Translations under genes and position numbers: made by a program
Part shown: positions 1 through 9,719 of the stretch, one piece after another
Layout: each line of letters opens with the position of its first letter
Numbering within the stretch: position 1 is the first letter of the stretch
The notes under the pieces: model-generated
The model's input: only the letters and a program-made list of their open reading frames with translations
What the model was told of the DNA's origin: nothing
The model's database searches: none
Source of the DNA: Cryptomeria japonica
Lineage: Eukaryota > Streptophyta > Pinopsida > Cupressales > Cupressaceae
Direction: 5' to 3'
DNA length: 64,000 nucleotides
NCBI RefSeq assembly: GCF_030272615.1
Contig: NC_081405.1
Coordinates: 476,741,508 to 476,805,507, forward strand

Positions 1-1348
1 TTTACATGCACCAGGCGTGTCGGCTATCCGATGAGTACGGCTAGTGATTGACCTAGGGTATTTGCTTATCCACTTACCAGCGAGTGGAGATTTGAAGATC
101 TATTGTATTGGAGAGTGATAGTTGACAGATTGATAGCTGAGGTGACCGTGTGGAGACCATATCTGCGGATGCATAGATGGGATGGGATGGAGAGATAGTT
201 AGCATGCCTACAGAGGAACCGCCTACTGAGAGGATGATATCCCCACATCATAGTCCCATTCTACTTTGACCGAGTATGGAGGCAGTTTGGGCTAGAGCAG
301 TGTGTTCCAGCCGATGTGCCCATCTACACTCAACACTCCCAAGTCCTTCCCAGACCTAGAGAAGTAGCGAGACCTACGATAGATGATATCGAGATCACAG
401 ATATAGAGGGGTCCGACCAGGATGTGGTCACTGATTATGCTGCAGATCCCGGGGCACAGCGCAGGTATCTCTCATGGTTTATGAGATCATATCCAGGGCC
501 TATCTTTCCACCAGATCATCCGACAGGCCATCCAGGCCCATGGAGACATGGAGACATGTAGACTGAGATGAGGATCAGGGATCCAGGTCAGAGGAGGGAG
601 AGGGTCATGAGGAGGCAGGAGATCCTAATCTGCCTATAGGAGATCAGCCTAGTGCCGAGGAGGAGGAGGATGAGGATGATGACGAGGAAGAGAGAGATGA
701 TGATGAGGAGAATGAGGATACAGATGAGGATGGGGATGATGAGGAGGAGGAGGATAGAGATGATGAGGAGGGGTCAGATGCTGCTCCCCACCATTTAGGA
801 GATGATACCATAGCCCTGGATCCTCCTCTTATTCCCCAAAAGGGGGAACACGAGGCACTACGGAGACCTGCACCTATCGCGCACAGATTGTTCGAGCGTG
901 GGGAGCCTAGTAGTTCCCAGTCATAGATGCTACCATATCACGATCCCTACTGGCATGAGGGAGATCCAGGTATAGTAGGTTTATATTGATTGATTGATGT
1001 TTTGATGATATAAAATGGTACTAACACAAAATCCGTTCCACTGCTATGGCTAATGTGCAGGAGTGGCGCTCCTTGATCCAGCAAGCAGTGACAGATATCT
1101 CCACGACAGTGCAGATCCCTAGTTCCTCACAGGTTGCTTATAGACCTCAAGGGAACGCAAGTCGGCATGATGATTTGTTTTCCCCATTTCGAGTACAAGT
1201 AGAGATATGGAGGGAGAGAGAGCGGGCTCTATCAGAGGACCTTCAACGAGCACAGTGTGATCTAGCAGCAGCTCAGGCCAAGGCTACCTCGTATCGCGCT
1301 ATCCTTATAGATAGGGATCGTAGGAGTTCCTCTCAGAGCCATTCATGA
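1..1348 (+). pseudogene. Antisense plant-mobile-domain (PMD-like) ORF of element A, 3' part
   Basis: This decayed ORF runs opposite to A's pol and downstream of it. Bases about 75-560 encode the end of a PMD/aminotransferase-like plant mobile domain: visible motifs are VWRPYLRM, RWDGM and VWRQFGLEQ, with two in-frame stops between 60 and 250. A frame change near 565 leads into a strongly acidic D/E-rich stretch (about 640-780), then a putative coiled-coil tail (1046-1348, with EIWRERERALSEDL). A GT at 970 and an AG at 1059-1060 could bound a short intron, which I cannot confirm. Extra sense or antisense ORFs are known for Tat-lineage elements; assignment to PMD rests on these motifs and on the longer copy in B. 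The N-terminal part is off the window. Confidence 0.66.
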
Positions 1349-2046
1349 TCTATATCATGGTATACGCCTATGGGTCCACTTGCACGGCCAGATCAGAAGG
1401 GAGCATCTAGTCGTCACTCTCCGGCCACCAGCCCTAGGGATAGAAGATGATTTTATGATGTAGGGTAGGTCATATTTTGGGTGTATAGGGACCTACCTTT
1501 GTATACTGATCCACACATATATATATACATGCTTCTTTGTTTCAAACGTGTTATCTTTAATGCCTAGACAATGTGTATTGTGATTAAAGTTAATACATTT
1601 GGTAAGTGTACATGTATGTTCCAAATTTAATTTCCATGTGATTGATTTCTCAATGCTCCATGATTAAATTGATACATGTGTGACTTAATTAAAATATTTA
1701 ATCAAGTACTACATTGATGATAGGGAAGAAAAATATGTGTTAAGCCTAAGAATCATATAACTAATGTGATTTAATTTGAATTAAACACAACATGACACGA
1801 TTCAACTTAACACATAAAGATATTGTATAATATGTCAACATAATGAAAAATGTAAATCTTTTGCAATTTACATAAAATGAATTCAAGACAAACCATAAAG
1901 TAAAGAAGCACGCTTGTCAGGAATGAAGCAATATAGATTAAACAAAACATCATTTAATTCCATTTGCTCTAACAAAGATATGCTAACATATTATCCAATT
2001 TTGAAGAAGTGAGAAATGAAATAGATGAATGATAAGAAATGAGGAA
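1349..2046. other. Noncoding spacer of element A between pol and antisense ORF
   Basis: AT-rich sequence with a short TA dinucleotide run near 1518-1530. I see no ORF, RNA gene or LTR. It separates the 3' end of the minus-strand integrase ORF from the 3' end of the plus-strand PMD ORF, so it probably holds the two convergent polyadenylation regions. Confidence 0.5.
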
Positions 2047-3486
2047 TTAAGCGTAGTATCTATGCAAGTGCATAGCATTTATAGGGTCTTTAAGAGACGT
2101 ACCATCTACAACCGCTATTTTGTAAGCACCTGATCCATAATCTTCAATAACGATATATAGTCCAAGCCAATTAGGACTGAATTTTCCCTTTTCTTCAGGT
2201 AAGGCATTCACATTGCACTGATTCTCATAGAGCACTAAGTCACCCACTGAGAAGGAACGTTGAATAACCTTATCATTATAGCTTCATTGTAGAGTTTTGT
2301 GATACGCTTGAATATGCTCAAGATCATTTATACGCTGTTCATCAAGCATCTCAAGCTGTTGAAGTCTTTGTTCTCTATAAGCGTCATCATCTACTATACC
2401 TCTGAGAGAAACTCTGAGTGATGGAATCTCTAATTCTAAAGGCATAATAGCATCAGCACCATAAACAAGATTATAAGGAGTAGTTCCTGTGGCAATTTGT
2501 ACACTCGTTCGGTAGGCCCAAAGAGCATAGATTAGCTGAGTACTCCAATCCTTACCATGCTTGTTCATAGTTTTGCGAAGAATTTGTTCGATTATTTTAT
2601 TGGATGATTCAGCTTGACCATTTGATTGAGGATAGTATGGTGTAGAAAATCAATGTTTAATATGACATTTCTCGAGGAATTGCTTCACGTCTTTATTCTT
2701 AAATGATGTCCCATTATCAGAGATTATAGTGGAAGGTATCCCAAATCGAGAAATAATGTTTTCTAGAAGAAATCGACAAATCACTTCGGCTGTAGTGGAG
2801 CGAAGAGGAACAACTTCTACCCACTTTGTAAAGTAATCTATTGCAGTTATAATGAAAATATGTCCTTGAGATGAAGGAGGAGAGATTTTACCGATGAGAT
2901 CCAACCCCCATGCAGAGAAAGGCCAAGAAGCTACCTGAGAACGGAGTTCTTGGGCAGGAGCATGAATCAAATTATTGTGTTGTTGACATTGATGACATTT
3001 CTTAACAAATGAAAAAGAATCCTGCTGCATAGTTTGCCAATAATATCCCATACGAAGTAATCTTTGAACCAAGGATTTACCTCCAAAATGCCCCCCACAG
3101 GCACCTGAATGCGCCTCTTCAAGAGCAATAGGGATTTCTGATTTGTTAAGATAGCGAAGGAGAAGACCGTTATAACCCCTTCGGTAAAGAACATTAGAAA
3201 GAATGATATACCTAGCGGACAACTTGCGAACTCTAGCCCTGGTGTTCCTATTGGCGGAATCAGGAAAGGTACCATCAATCAAGTATCTTACGATATGCGA
3301 ATACCATTCATCTGAGTCTATAAAGTCACAACATGTCACCAAGCTAGAATCGTCTACAATAGCTGGAGAAATAAGGTTGTGAATAACAAATTTAAGATCA
3401 ATCATAGGGTCCTCTAAAGATACCAAAGAAGCCACACATGCCATTGCGTCTGCATGTCGATTATCTTTTCGAGGAACAAGTTCCAT
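2047..3486 (-). pseudogene. pol (int): Element A integrase (with the end of the second RNase H)
   Basis: Integrase joins element cDNA to chromosomal DNA in the nucleus. The first residues at 3486 still belong to RNase H (NRHADAMA supplies its last catalytic Asp). Next comes the HHCC zinc-binding region (HSGACGGHFGG, then CHQCQQH near 3000) and the DDE core: Asp in WGLDLIGK near 2905, Asp in IISDNGTSF near 2715, Glu in NGQAESSNK near 2620. The C-terminal domain has the usual FSPNWLGLYIV and GAYKI motifs. All three catalytic residues are present. The frame is continuous but cut by two TGA stops (2647-2649 and about 2281-2283), both consistent with CGA-to-TGA decay. It would be inactive without readthrough. 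Confidence 0.85.
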
Positions 3487-3558
3487 GGTGTAAGAATCAA
3501 ATTTTTGTAATAAAGAGATAGCAAGGTCTTTATATTGTGATCATTTTTCTTGTTTCGC

Positions 3559-3900
3559 TTAATATAGTCCTGTTACTTGTCTTATAATTAGTTGAGAATC
3601 TCCAAAAATATGTATGTGTTTTATATTCAGGGCTAAGGCTGCCTTTATTCCTACTATAAGAGCCTCATACTCAGCAATGTTATTGGTACATAGGAAATTG
3701 AGACGATAAGATAAGGGAATAGACTTCTTTGTAGGAGAAATCAAAACAACACCTACCCCCGATCCAGTACAACACTTAGAGCCATCAAAATACAACTCCC
3801 AAGTTTCATCTTTCTCTGTACAAAGAATGAAGTCATCAGGAAAAGACTCAGGGTTAGGGAAGGAGAAAGGTGAAGGGGCCTCAGCTAGGTGATCAGTCAA
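3559..3900 (-). CDS. pol (aRNH): Element A second (additional) RNase H domain
   Basis: This ORF encodes the N-terminal two thirds of an RNase H fold: LYFDGS carries the first Asp, NIAEYEAL the Glu and IFGDSQLI the second Asp. The final Asp follows a stop, in the ORF that starts at 3486. The enzyme removes the RNA strand of the RNA/DNA hybrid during reverse transcription. A second RNase H between the RT-linked one and integrase is a known hallmark of the Tat lineage, thought to replace the decayed RT-linked copy. That fits here, because the upstream copy has lost its DAS motif. Confidence 0.82.
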   Translation of the reverse strand: MTDHLAEAPSPFSFPNPESFPDDFILCTEKDETWELYFDGSKCCTGSGVGVVLISPTKKSIPLSYRLNFLCTNNIAEYEALIVGIKAALALNIKHIHIFGDSQLIIRQVTGLY

Positions 3901-3951
3901 CGCTTGCCCTTTAATTTCTCTTTGTGAAACAAATTTAAGGTCAAATTCAGT

Positions 3952-5193
3952 TCACATCATAACCCACTTAGCTAGGCGTCCTGATAAATTGGTTTTAGAG
4001 AAAAGATGCTTCAAAGGATCAAACTTTACCATGACGTGGACTTCTGAATTTAAGAGATAATGTCTCAATTTCTGAGTTGCAAACACCAAGGCCAAGCATT
4101 GTCTTTCTATCACAGAATATCGGGTCTCATAATCGAGTAAGGTATGACTTATATAATAAACTGGACACTCCTTACCATCTTTATCATGTTGTGCCAATAA
4201 TGCTACAAGAGCATGAGAGGAAGCAGCTGTATAAAGAAGAAAGGGTTTAGAAGGTTCGGCTAGTCGAAGGATAGGAGGATTAGCTAGATACACTTTTAAA
4301 TCTTCAAATGCTTGCTGACAATCTTCATTCCATTGAAAAGTGATATTCTTTTTGAGAAGTTGAGTAAAAGGAAAAGTACGATCCGCAAGTTGAGATACAA
4401 ACCTACGAATAGCTTGAATCTTTCCTTGTAAGCTTTTGAGTTGAGACACATTTCTAGGAGGTGGCATGTTGACAATAGCATCTATTTTCTTAGTATCCAC
4501 CTCAATCCCACGATGCGAAACTATGAATCCTAATAGTTTTCCACTATCCACACCAAAAACACATTTCCGGGGATTCAAGTGCATGTGATATTTATGAATC
4601 CTTTCAAAGATTTGACGAAGGATCTTAATATGATCTATGCGAAGAATGGATTTGGCTAAAACATCATCAACATAGTCTTCTAAAATCTTATGCATGTAAT
4701 CATGAAAGATAAGGGTCATCGCTCGTTGATAAGTTGCACCGGCATTTTTAAGTCTGAAAGGCATCATTATCCAACAAAACGTACCCCAAGGAGTGGTGAA
4801 AGCGGTTTTGAATTGATCTTGAGGGTTAATGAAAATTTGATTGTATCCTAAAAAACCATCCATGAAGGATAACAAGGCATGTCCTGTCGTAGAATCAACT
4901 ATCATGTCAATGTTTGGAAGAGGGAAATCATCTTTTAAGGAAGCCTTATTTAAATCTCGGAAATCGGTACACATTCTTATTTTATTATCTGGTTTAGCCA
5001 CAGCGACAATATTTGAAATCCATGGGGAATAATCAATAGGGCGGATAAATCCAGCCTCCAATAACTTTTCAATCTCAGCCTTAACAAGCAGAGCCACCTT
5101 AGGATTCATTTTTTGAATCTTTTGTTTCACGGGCTTAGCATCAGGGACTAAGACAATATTATGAGTAACAATCTTAGGATCTATACCTGGCAT
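3952..5193 (-). CDS. pol (rt): Element A reverse transcriptase with degenerate RNase H
   Basis: A 413-residue ORF that copies element RNA into cDNA. The finger/palm motifs are MCTDFRDLNKAS near residue 75, FMDGFLGYNQI near 110 and the catalytic YVDD near residue 172 (about 4665-4676). The thumb follows, then the RT-linked RNase H from about residue 290, where the expected TDAS reads TAAS (LYTAASSHAL), so its first catalytic Asp is missing. The Met at 5193 is probably not the true start: homologous sequence (YEDLLHEFLEIF) continues upstream across a TAG where Trp is expected. The original product was one polyprotein with the upstream protease ORF. Confidence 0.9.
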   Translation of the reverse strand: MPGIDPKIVTHNIVLVPDAKPVKQKIQKMNPKVALLVKAEIEKLLEAGFIRPIDYSPWISNIVAVAKPDNKIRMCTDFRDLNKASLKDDFPLPNIDMIVDSTTGHALLSFMDGFLGYNQIFINPQDQFKTAFTTPWGTFCWIMMPFRLKNAGATYQRAMTLIFHDYMHKILEDYVDDVLAKSILRIDHIKILRQIFERIHKYHMHLNPRKCVFGVDSGKLLGFIVSHRGIEVDTKKIDAIVNMPPPRNVSQLKSLQGKIQAIRRFVSQLADRTFPFTQLLKKNITFQWNEDCQQAFEDLKVYLANPPILRLAEPSKPFLLYTAASSHALVALLAQHDKDGKECPVYYISHTLLDYETRYSVIERQCLALVFATQKLRHYLLNSEVHVMVKFDPLKHLFSKTNLSGRLAKWVMM

Positions 5194-5253
5194 GTCAGAG
5201 TATGTCTAGGCAAAGATCTCAAGGAATTCATGTAATAAATCTTCATATTGTTT

Positions 5254-7593
5254 CTATTCCTCTTCATCCAAACATTTTCCAATTTTAATAACTTTTTCTT
5301 CATTGCAAGGATCCATCTTAACATTAGTGGTGTCACTTATGAGAAGATTACTTTGTTGAGGAGTATCCTTTAACTGAGGGAATTCTTTCACAATCTCATC
5401 ATTATCAATCTCTTTTCCAAAATAAGCTTCAGTGTTCAAACAATAAGGGAGTCCCCTATTGTGATGATAACGAGGAAGAGTGTCATAGGCTCCCAAAAAT
5501 TCAGCTAAAGCATCATCGGTAGGGAAGACATCCAAAGCACAGGCACACGAAGGATCCCCATCAATATACTCGGGGTGTTGTATTGATAAAGATGTAGAAA
5601 TAGCATTAACACTAATGCATGGTCTTTTAGAAGCTTTAGTGCGTTTGCAGGGATTATAGCCAAGTCCAAAGGCATAATTGTGAAGATTATTCTCTAGAGG
5701 AACTTTTATCCCTTGTTCGTGAGCACCACAACCATTTCCATGATACCCATGCTTAGCAAAAATGCGAAAACCACGACCATAACGATCAGCCATTTCAGAA
5801 AGAGAAGGCAGTTTTTCATAAGACAAAGAATCAAACTCTTCAGAATTAGAGGTGTGAGGAGAAGAAGTTTGAGAAGCGGCCACAAAATTATTACTCATAG
5901 GCTCAGGTAATGTTGATTGATTTTTAGCTTCTTCCTTCTTTTCAACTTTAAGCTCTCTAGAAGGAACCTTATATTCACCTACAAAGGTGGGATTAAAATC
6001 AAGGGATCCCCAATCGTCATTTGCGAGAACCTTCTCAGGATCAAAATCCTTCTTATGTGTAGTTTCAAGTCGAGAAGAGTCTTCTTCAGGAGCTCCAGAC
6101 TCATCCAAAGAATTTTGATCATCAGAGAGTGAGGATTCATCGATAGGTATCTTGTTTAAAGAGTCATCACTAGACGAGGAAGGCTTAGAAGAACCCCCTT
6201 TGGAAGTAGATGTTTGTAAACATGCTTGGAAATTAGTATCACCTATCAAGGTATATGTCTTATTGTTATAGATAAATTTAACTTGTCTATGCAATGTAGA
6301 GGGGACAACTTGCATACTATGAATCCAAGGTCTCCCTAATAACAAGTTGTATGTTAGATTTCCCAACATAACATGGATAGGAGTAGGCAAAGTAACAAGC
6401 CCCACTGTGATGGGTAAGGTGATAGTACCTAATGAAGTTTTAGCCACATTATCAAAGCCTCGAATAGGATGAGAGTCTGGCTCGATTAGGGATGTATCCA
6501 CATTCATCTTATGCAAAAGATTAATGCTACACACATGAAGACCAGAGCCATTATCTACTAGTGTTCGTCTTATAGCAGTGTCTTTCATGATAACCACAAT
6601 CATCAAGGGATCATATTGATGTTGAATTTCACTAGTGGGCAACTCATCTTGGGTAAACACAATTTGAGCTTTAGGATTCATCACAGAGTTAACCAAAGAT
6701 GCTATATTACTAGATGTATTTGGTGGAAGAACATTCAAATCTTTCAAGGCATCTTGTAACATTCCATGATGAGTGGAAGAAGTTTGAATCAAATCCCAAA
6801 GGGATATCTTAGCAGGGGTAACTTTAAGTTGTTCTATGAGATCATATTCCTTACTAAGAACTTGTGAAATACGTGGAGCTTGCGGAAGAATTGGTTGAGG
6901 ATTCGGAAGAGAAACTGGAATAACAGGAGGAGGACTAGGCTGCCTATTATTTTTGGTATGATAAGTATGGGCAACCGCATGATAACTCTCTCTAGTTATT
7001 TGCTTGGCATAACTATAAGGACTTATAGGTTTTCTTCCTTGCACAATGATGATTGGTTTATTCGGAGTACGAAAGGAATCATGATCATACCCTCCCTGGA
7101 CAATAAGGAGAGGTGATTTAGGAACTTGAAATGTGGGAGAAGGATAAGCACCTTGGACTTCAAAGAGAGGCTTTTTATGCTCATTCAAGTTTATCATGTT
7201 AACCAATTTAGAAGTCTTGTTCTTGTTTAAAGATTTCGATAAAGCCACAAAGTCATCAAGAGCATCATCCAACAAAGCATGATCATATCTATTAAAAGGT
7301 TTATCTTTTGGTTCAAAAGGAGATATCTCTTCATAGAGGGGATTATTGAAAACAACCATGTTACTAGATTCAGTGGAAGAGTGGATAGGAATGTACCCTT
7401 GAGAGGATTCATTCAACTTATCTTTCTCATCACAACGAAATGGCATAGTAACAAGGTTTATGAGTTTTTGGTAAAATGAAGGTTTGGCATCTTTAGGGTT
7501 CAAAAACTCATCTAAAGCTTCATCTAATTCATCTTAGCTATACTCATAATAATCATCATAAGCATGAACATTTTGCAAATAAAAGTCTGACAT
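5254..7593 (-). CDS. pol (pr): Element A protease and G-patch ORF lacking capsid/nucleocapsid
   Basis: The first in-frame ATG is at 7593; a TAA about 19 codons later splits it from the open 749-codon frame that begins at 7503. A linker rich in Ser/Pro/Gln has repeats ending in VQG (FEVQGAY, LIVQGGY, IIVQG). Then come the DLIQTSSTHHGML block that precedes protease in Tat elements, the aspartic protease (LVDNGSGLHVC near 6550, with D-N-G-S in place of the usual DTG/DSG; LLLGRPWIHSM near 6330) and a G-patch-like segment (GNGCGAHEQGI near 5710, GLGYNP near 5660). No retrotrans_gag domain or CCHC knuckle is present. The only upstream sequence is about 150 bases of leader, so Gag must be missing rather than encoded elsewhere. 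Confidence 0.84.
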
Positions 7594-7742
7594 TTTGAAA
7601 TAAAAGTTGCATGAAAATTTAAACACACAATGCAAAGAAACACACTCTTTTTTTTTTTCTCTTTTTTATGAAAATGAAATGAAAACACACTAAATCTAGA
7701 TCTAGATCTAATAAATGCAATGCAAGAAGAAGCAATGATAGT

Positions 7743-7760
7743 TTCACGTCGGGTTCACCA
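7743..7760 (-). other. Element A primer binding site (tRNA-Trp type)
   Basis: On the minus strand, TGGTGAACCCGACGTGAA starts 3 bases inside the 5' LTR end. It complements the 3' end of plant tRNA-Trp as I remember it (ending ACGTCGGGTTCACCA). The same 18 bases occur next to C's LTR at 49757-49774. Confidence 0.75.
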
Positions 7761-7763
7761 AAA

Positions 7764-9409
7764 TGTGTGAGGGCAAAAGCAAGACTAGGTTAACATGCCC
7801 TAATCCTACCTCTTGTCACACATTATGAAATACGAAAGAGCCTAGAGGTATCGCACAATTGGCTACTTCTTTTTGTGAAAGAGAGAGCCACGGACTACCT
7901 ATTAGGGTTTCTATTCCTTTGTTGTAATTGAAAGGTAAGATTATGCAAGTCCAATTCCTAACCCTAGAATGTAAGTATGAACTAATAACAAGATTGCAGA
8001 ATTGAACTTAAACAATGTAAAGCTATAAATACCAAGATAAAACAAAAATGCAAATGCATACCCGGAGTCAAAATCTGAGTGGAAATGTTTGAGACGGGGT
8101 GCGGGTACCACTGTCCTGATTCTGCACCTGAAACTGCTGTTTTGCACTCTGGAAAACTATCTGAAATCTTGTCTGTCAGGAGGACCAGGGCGCCCAACAC
8201 CTCTGTCCCAGGGACCAGGGCACCCAGCACCCCTGTCCTGATAGGACCAGGGCTCCCCACGCCCCTGTCCTAGTATTCTTCTCTGTAATTTGGTGTGGAG
8301 TGCTGTCTCGACCTGCTTTTCCCGGATCTATAACCTGCGGCGTCGTCCGAGTCCCGAAACCTGCACTTATATCTGAAAAGGGTGTTTGGGCGGCTATATA
8401 GGGTTTTGCCTTAGTCAAACCCCCGCTTTGGTGATTTCCACCTCTATGAATAGCCAAGTTGTATTGTAAAAGTAATGTGTGTGCAGACCTTGTGTGTGTG
8501 CAAGATCTAACATGCAAGTAAGCAAACTAGAGCAACCTAGAAAGTAAACCCTAATTGCTTGTAAATGATAATGTAAATGCTCTAAATCAAGATGCAAAGT
8601 GATCTAAAGCATGAATAAATGAGATATTGAAGCTTATGCAAAGACATGAAAATGACATGAAATCATACCCAACCCTCAAGGGAGGGGTACAAGCCAATCT
8701 TCAGTCGGTAATCTCCTATTGTTCTTCAATGTCTTCCAAGCCCTAAATGGATGAATGGAATTGATAAATTCTTGATAGAGGGATGTTGTAAGTTGTTGAA
8801 GTCTTCAAAGATCTGCTCTTTCGCTGCATATGAGGTTCCTGAAAACAAAATTCGGATCCCTTCAAATGAAGAAAGAGAGCTCTTATGTATGAAACCCTAG
8901 GTCGCAATTTCGTCTTTTGGCTGACCTAGAGATTGAATATCCCGCCAATTTCTTGGGGTTAAGCTTTATTTTATGATTGGATCGCGCTCCTAAAATTTTA
9001 GGAAAAATGTCCCGGACCGTGTGCACTCCGGGCGCCATGGTCCCGACAACTTTTCACCAAATTTTCAAGGCCGTCAGATATGATGAATTTAGAGAGAATC
9101 CCAAAGTTACAGGTGATTTCGAGATGTTTTGACCCCCAAAATCAAGCCCCCAAGTTCAAAATAGGACTTAATTAGGGTTTTCGATTAGATGATGTATTGG
9201 AGGAATCACATGAAAAGGGGCACACTTTAATGAAAGGGCCTGACTTTATGATGTGAAGGATGATGAAATAGGACCTTAGACCTAATTAATTTGATTAATT
9301 AAGTGCTAAAGGGGAAATGTAATGCAAAATGCAATTGCGCCAAGGCGGGTTCTAAACTAGGTGTTAAATTGTATTGCCTTAGCAAGTGCGTACAATTTAC
9401 GATGCTACA
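7764..9409 (-). repeat. Element A 5' LTR (about 1.65 kb)
   Basis: On the minus strand this begins TGTAGCATCG at 9409 and ends CTCACACA at 7764, next to the PBS. It is clearly homologous, in inverted orientation, to C's two LTRs (48124-49753 and 55050-56721), including the opening TGTAGCATCGTAAATTGTAC and the inner GC-rich repeat block. Several short ORFs inside it (for example 8176-8517) are chance frames in LTR sequence. Confidence 0.88.
8171..8277. repeat. GC-rich tandem repeat inside element A LTR
   Basis: About three imperfect copies of a unit of roughly 35-40 bases around GGACCAGGGC-CCC-CACCCCTGTCC. The same unit occurs twice in C's 5' LTR (about 49259-49325) and three times in C's 3' LTR (about 56188-56285), so copy number varies within the family. 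Confidence 0.7.
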
Positions 9410-9719
9410 CATCCGAAGTATATTCTTGTGTTGTATGGGGATCTTTTGTTGTACGAAGCCCATTCCTGACTCGTACGAGTTTTTGTTCTTCTATGTTTTG
9501 TCATTTGGAAAAGAGTGAGCATTTATGAAGGTCCAAACTTGAAATTTTTACTTGGCAATTAATGTAGTTGAATTTGCGCGATGTTTTACTTCTCTTGTAG
9601 TCTTATTTGGAATTTTTTCTGATACTTCGTTGTTTGATTTTTGTAGGTTCAATTACCTCATGTTCTTTTCAGATGCATCTATCCACCCACTATGACATTA
9701 GTTTGATAGTTTTCAGATG
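9410..9719 (+). other. Upstream region of element B's antisense ORF
   Basis: AT-rich sequence between A's insertion point and the first recognisable PMD codons. It contains TCGTACGAG at 9471-9479, identical to a motif in B's leader at 41096-41104, which supports assigning it to B. TTTTTGTAG at about 9640-9648 resembles a splice acceptor. No ORF is visible. Confidence 0.45.

Larger units (their letters stand above)
1..9409 (-). mobile_element. Element A: Ty3/gypsy Tat-lineage LTR retrotransposon (3' end outside window)
   Basis: Read on the minus strand, the order is 5' LTR (9409-7764), PBS (7760-7743), protease/G-patch ORF (7593-5254), RT with degenerate RNase H (5193-3952), a second RNase H (about 3900-3400), integrase (to 2047), a noncoding spacer, and an antisense PMD ORF on the plus strand (1-1348). 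The RT-RNaseH-RNaseH-integrase order is the Tat-lineage arrangement. The 3' LTR must lie left of base 1. There is no room for a capsid/nucleocapsid gag between PBS and protease. The right end abuts B sequence; bases 9410-9414 (CATCC) are the candidate target duplication, with its partner out of view. Confidence 0.88.

Noticed and set aside
640-800. Acidic D/E-rich stretch as a separate gene
   Set aside because: It continues the PMD ORF after a frame change and matches the low-complexity tail position of the related ORF.
8176-8517. Possible small gene on the minus strand
   Set aside because: Entirely within A's LTR; similar chance frames occur at the same place in C's LTRs.
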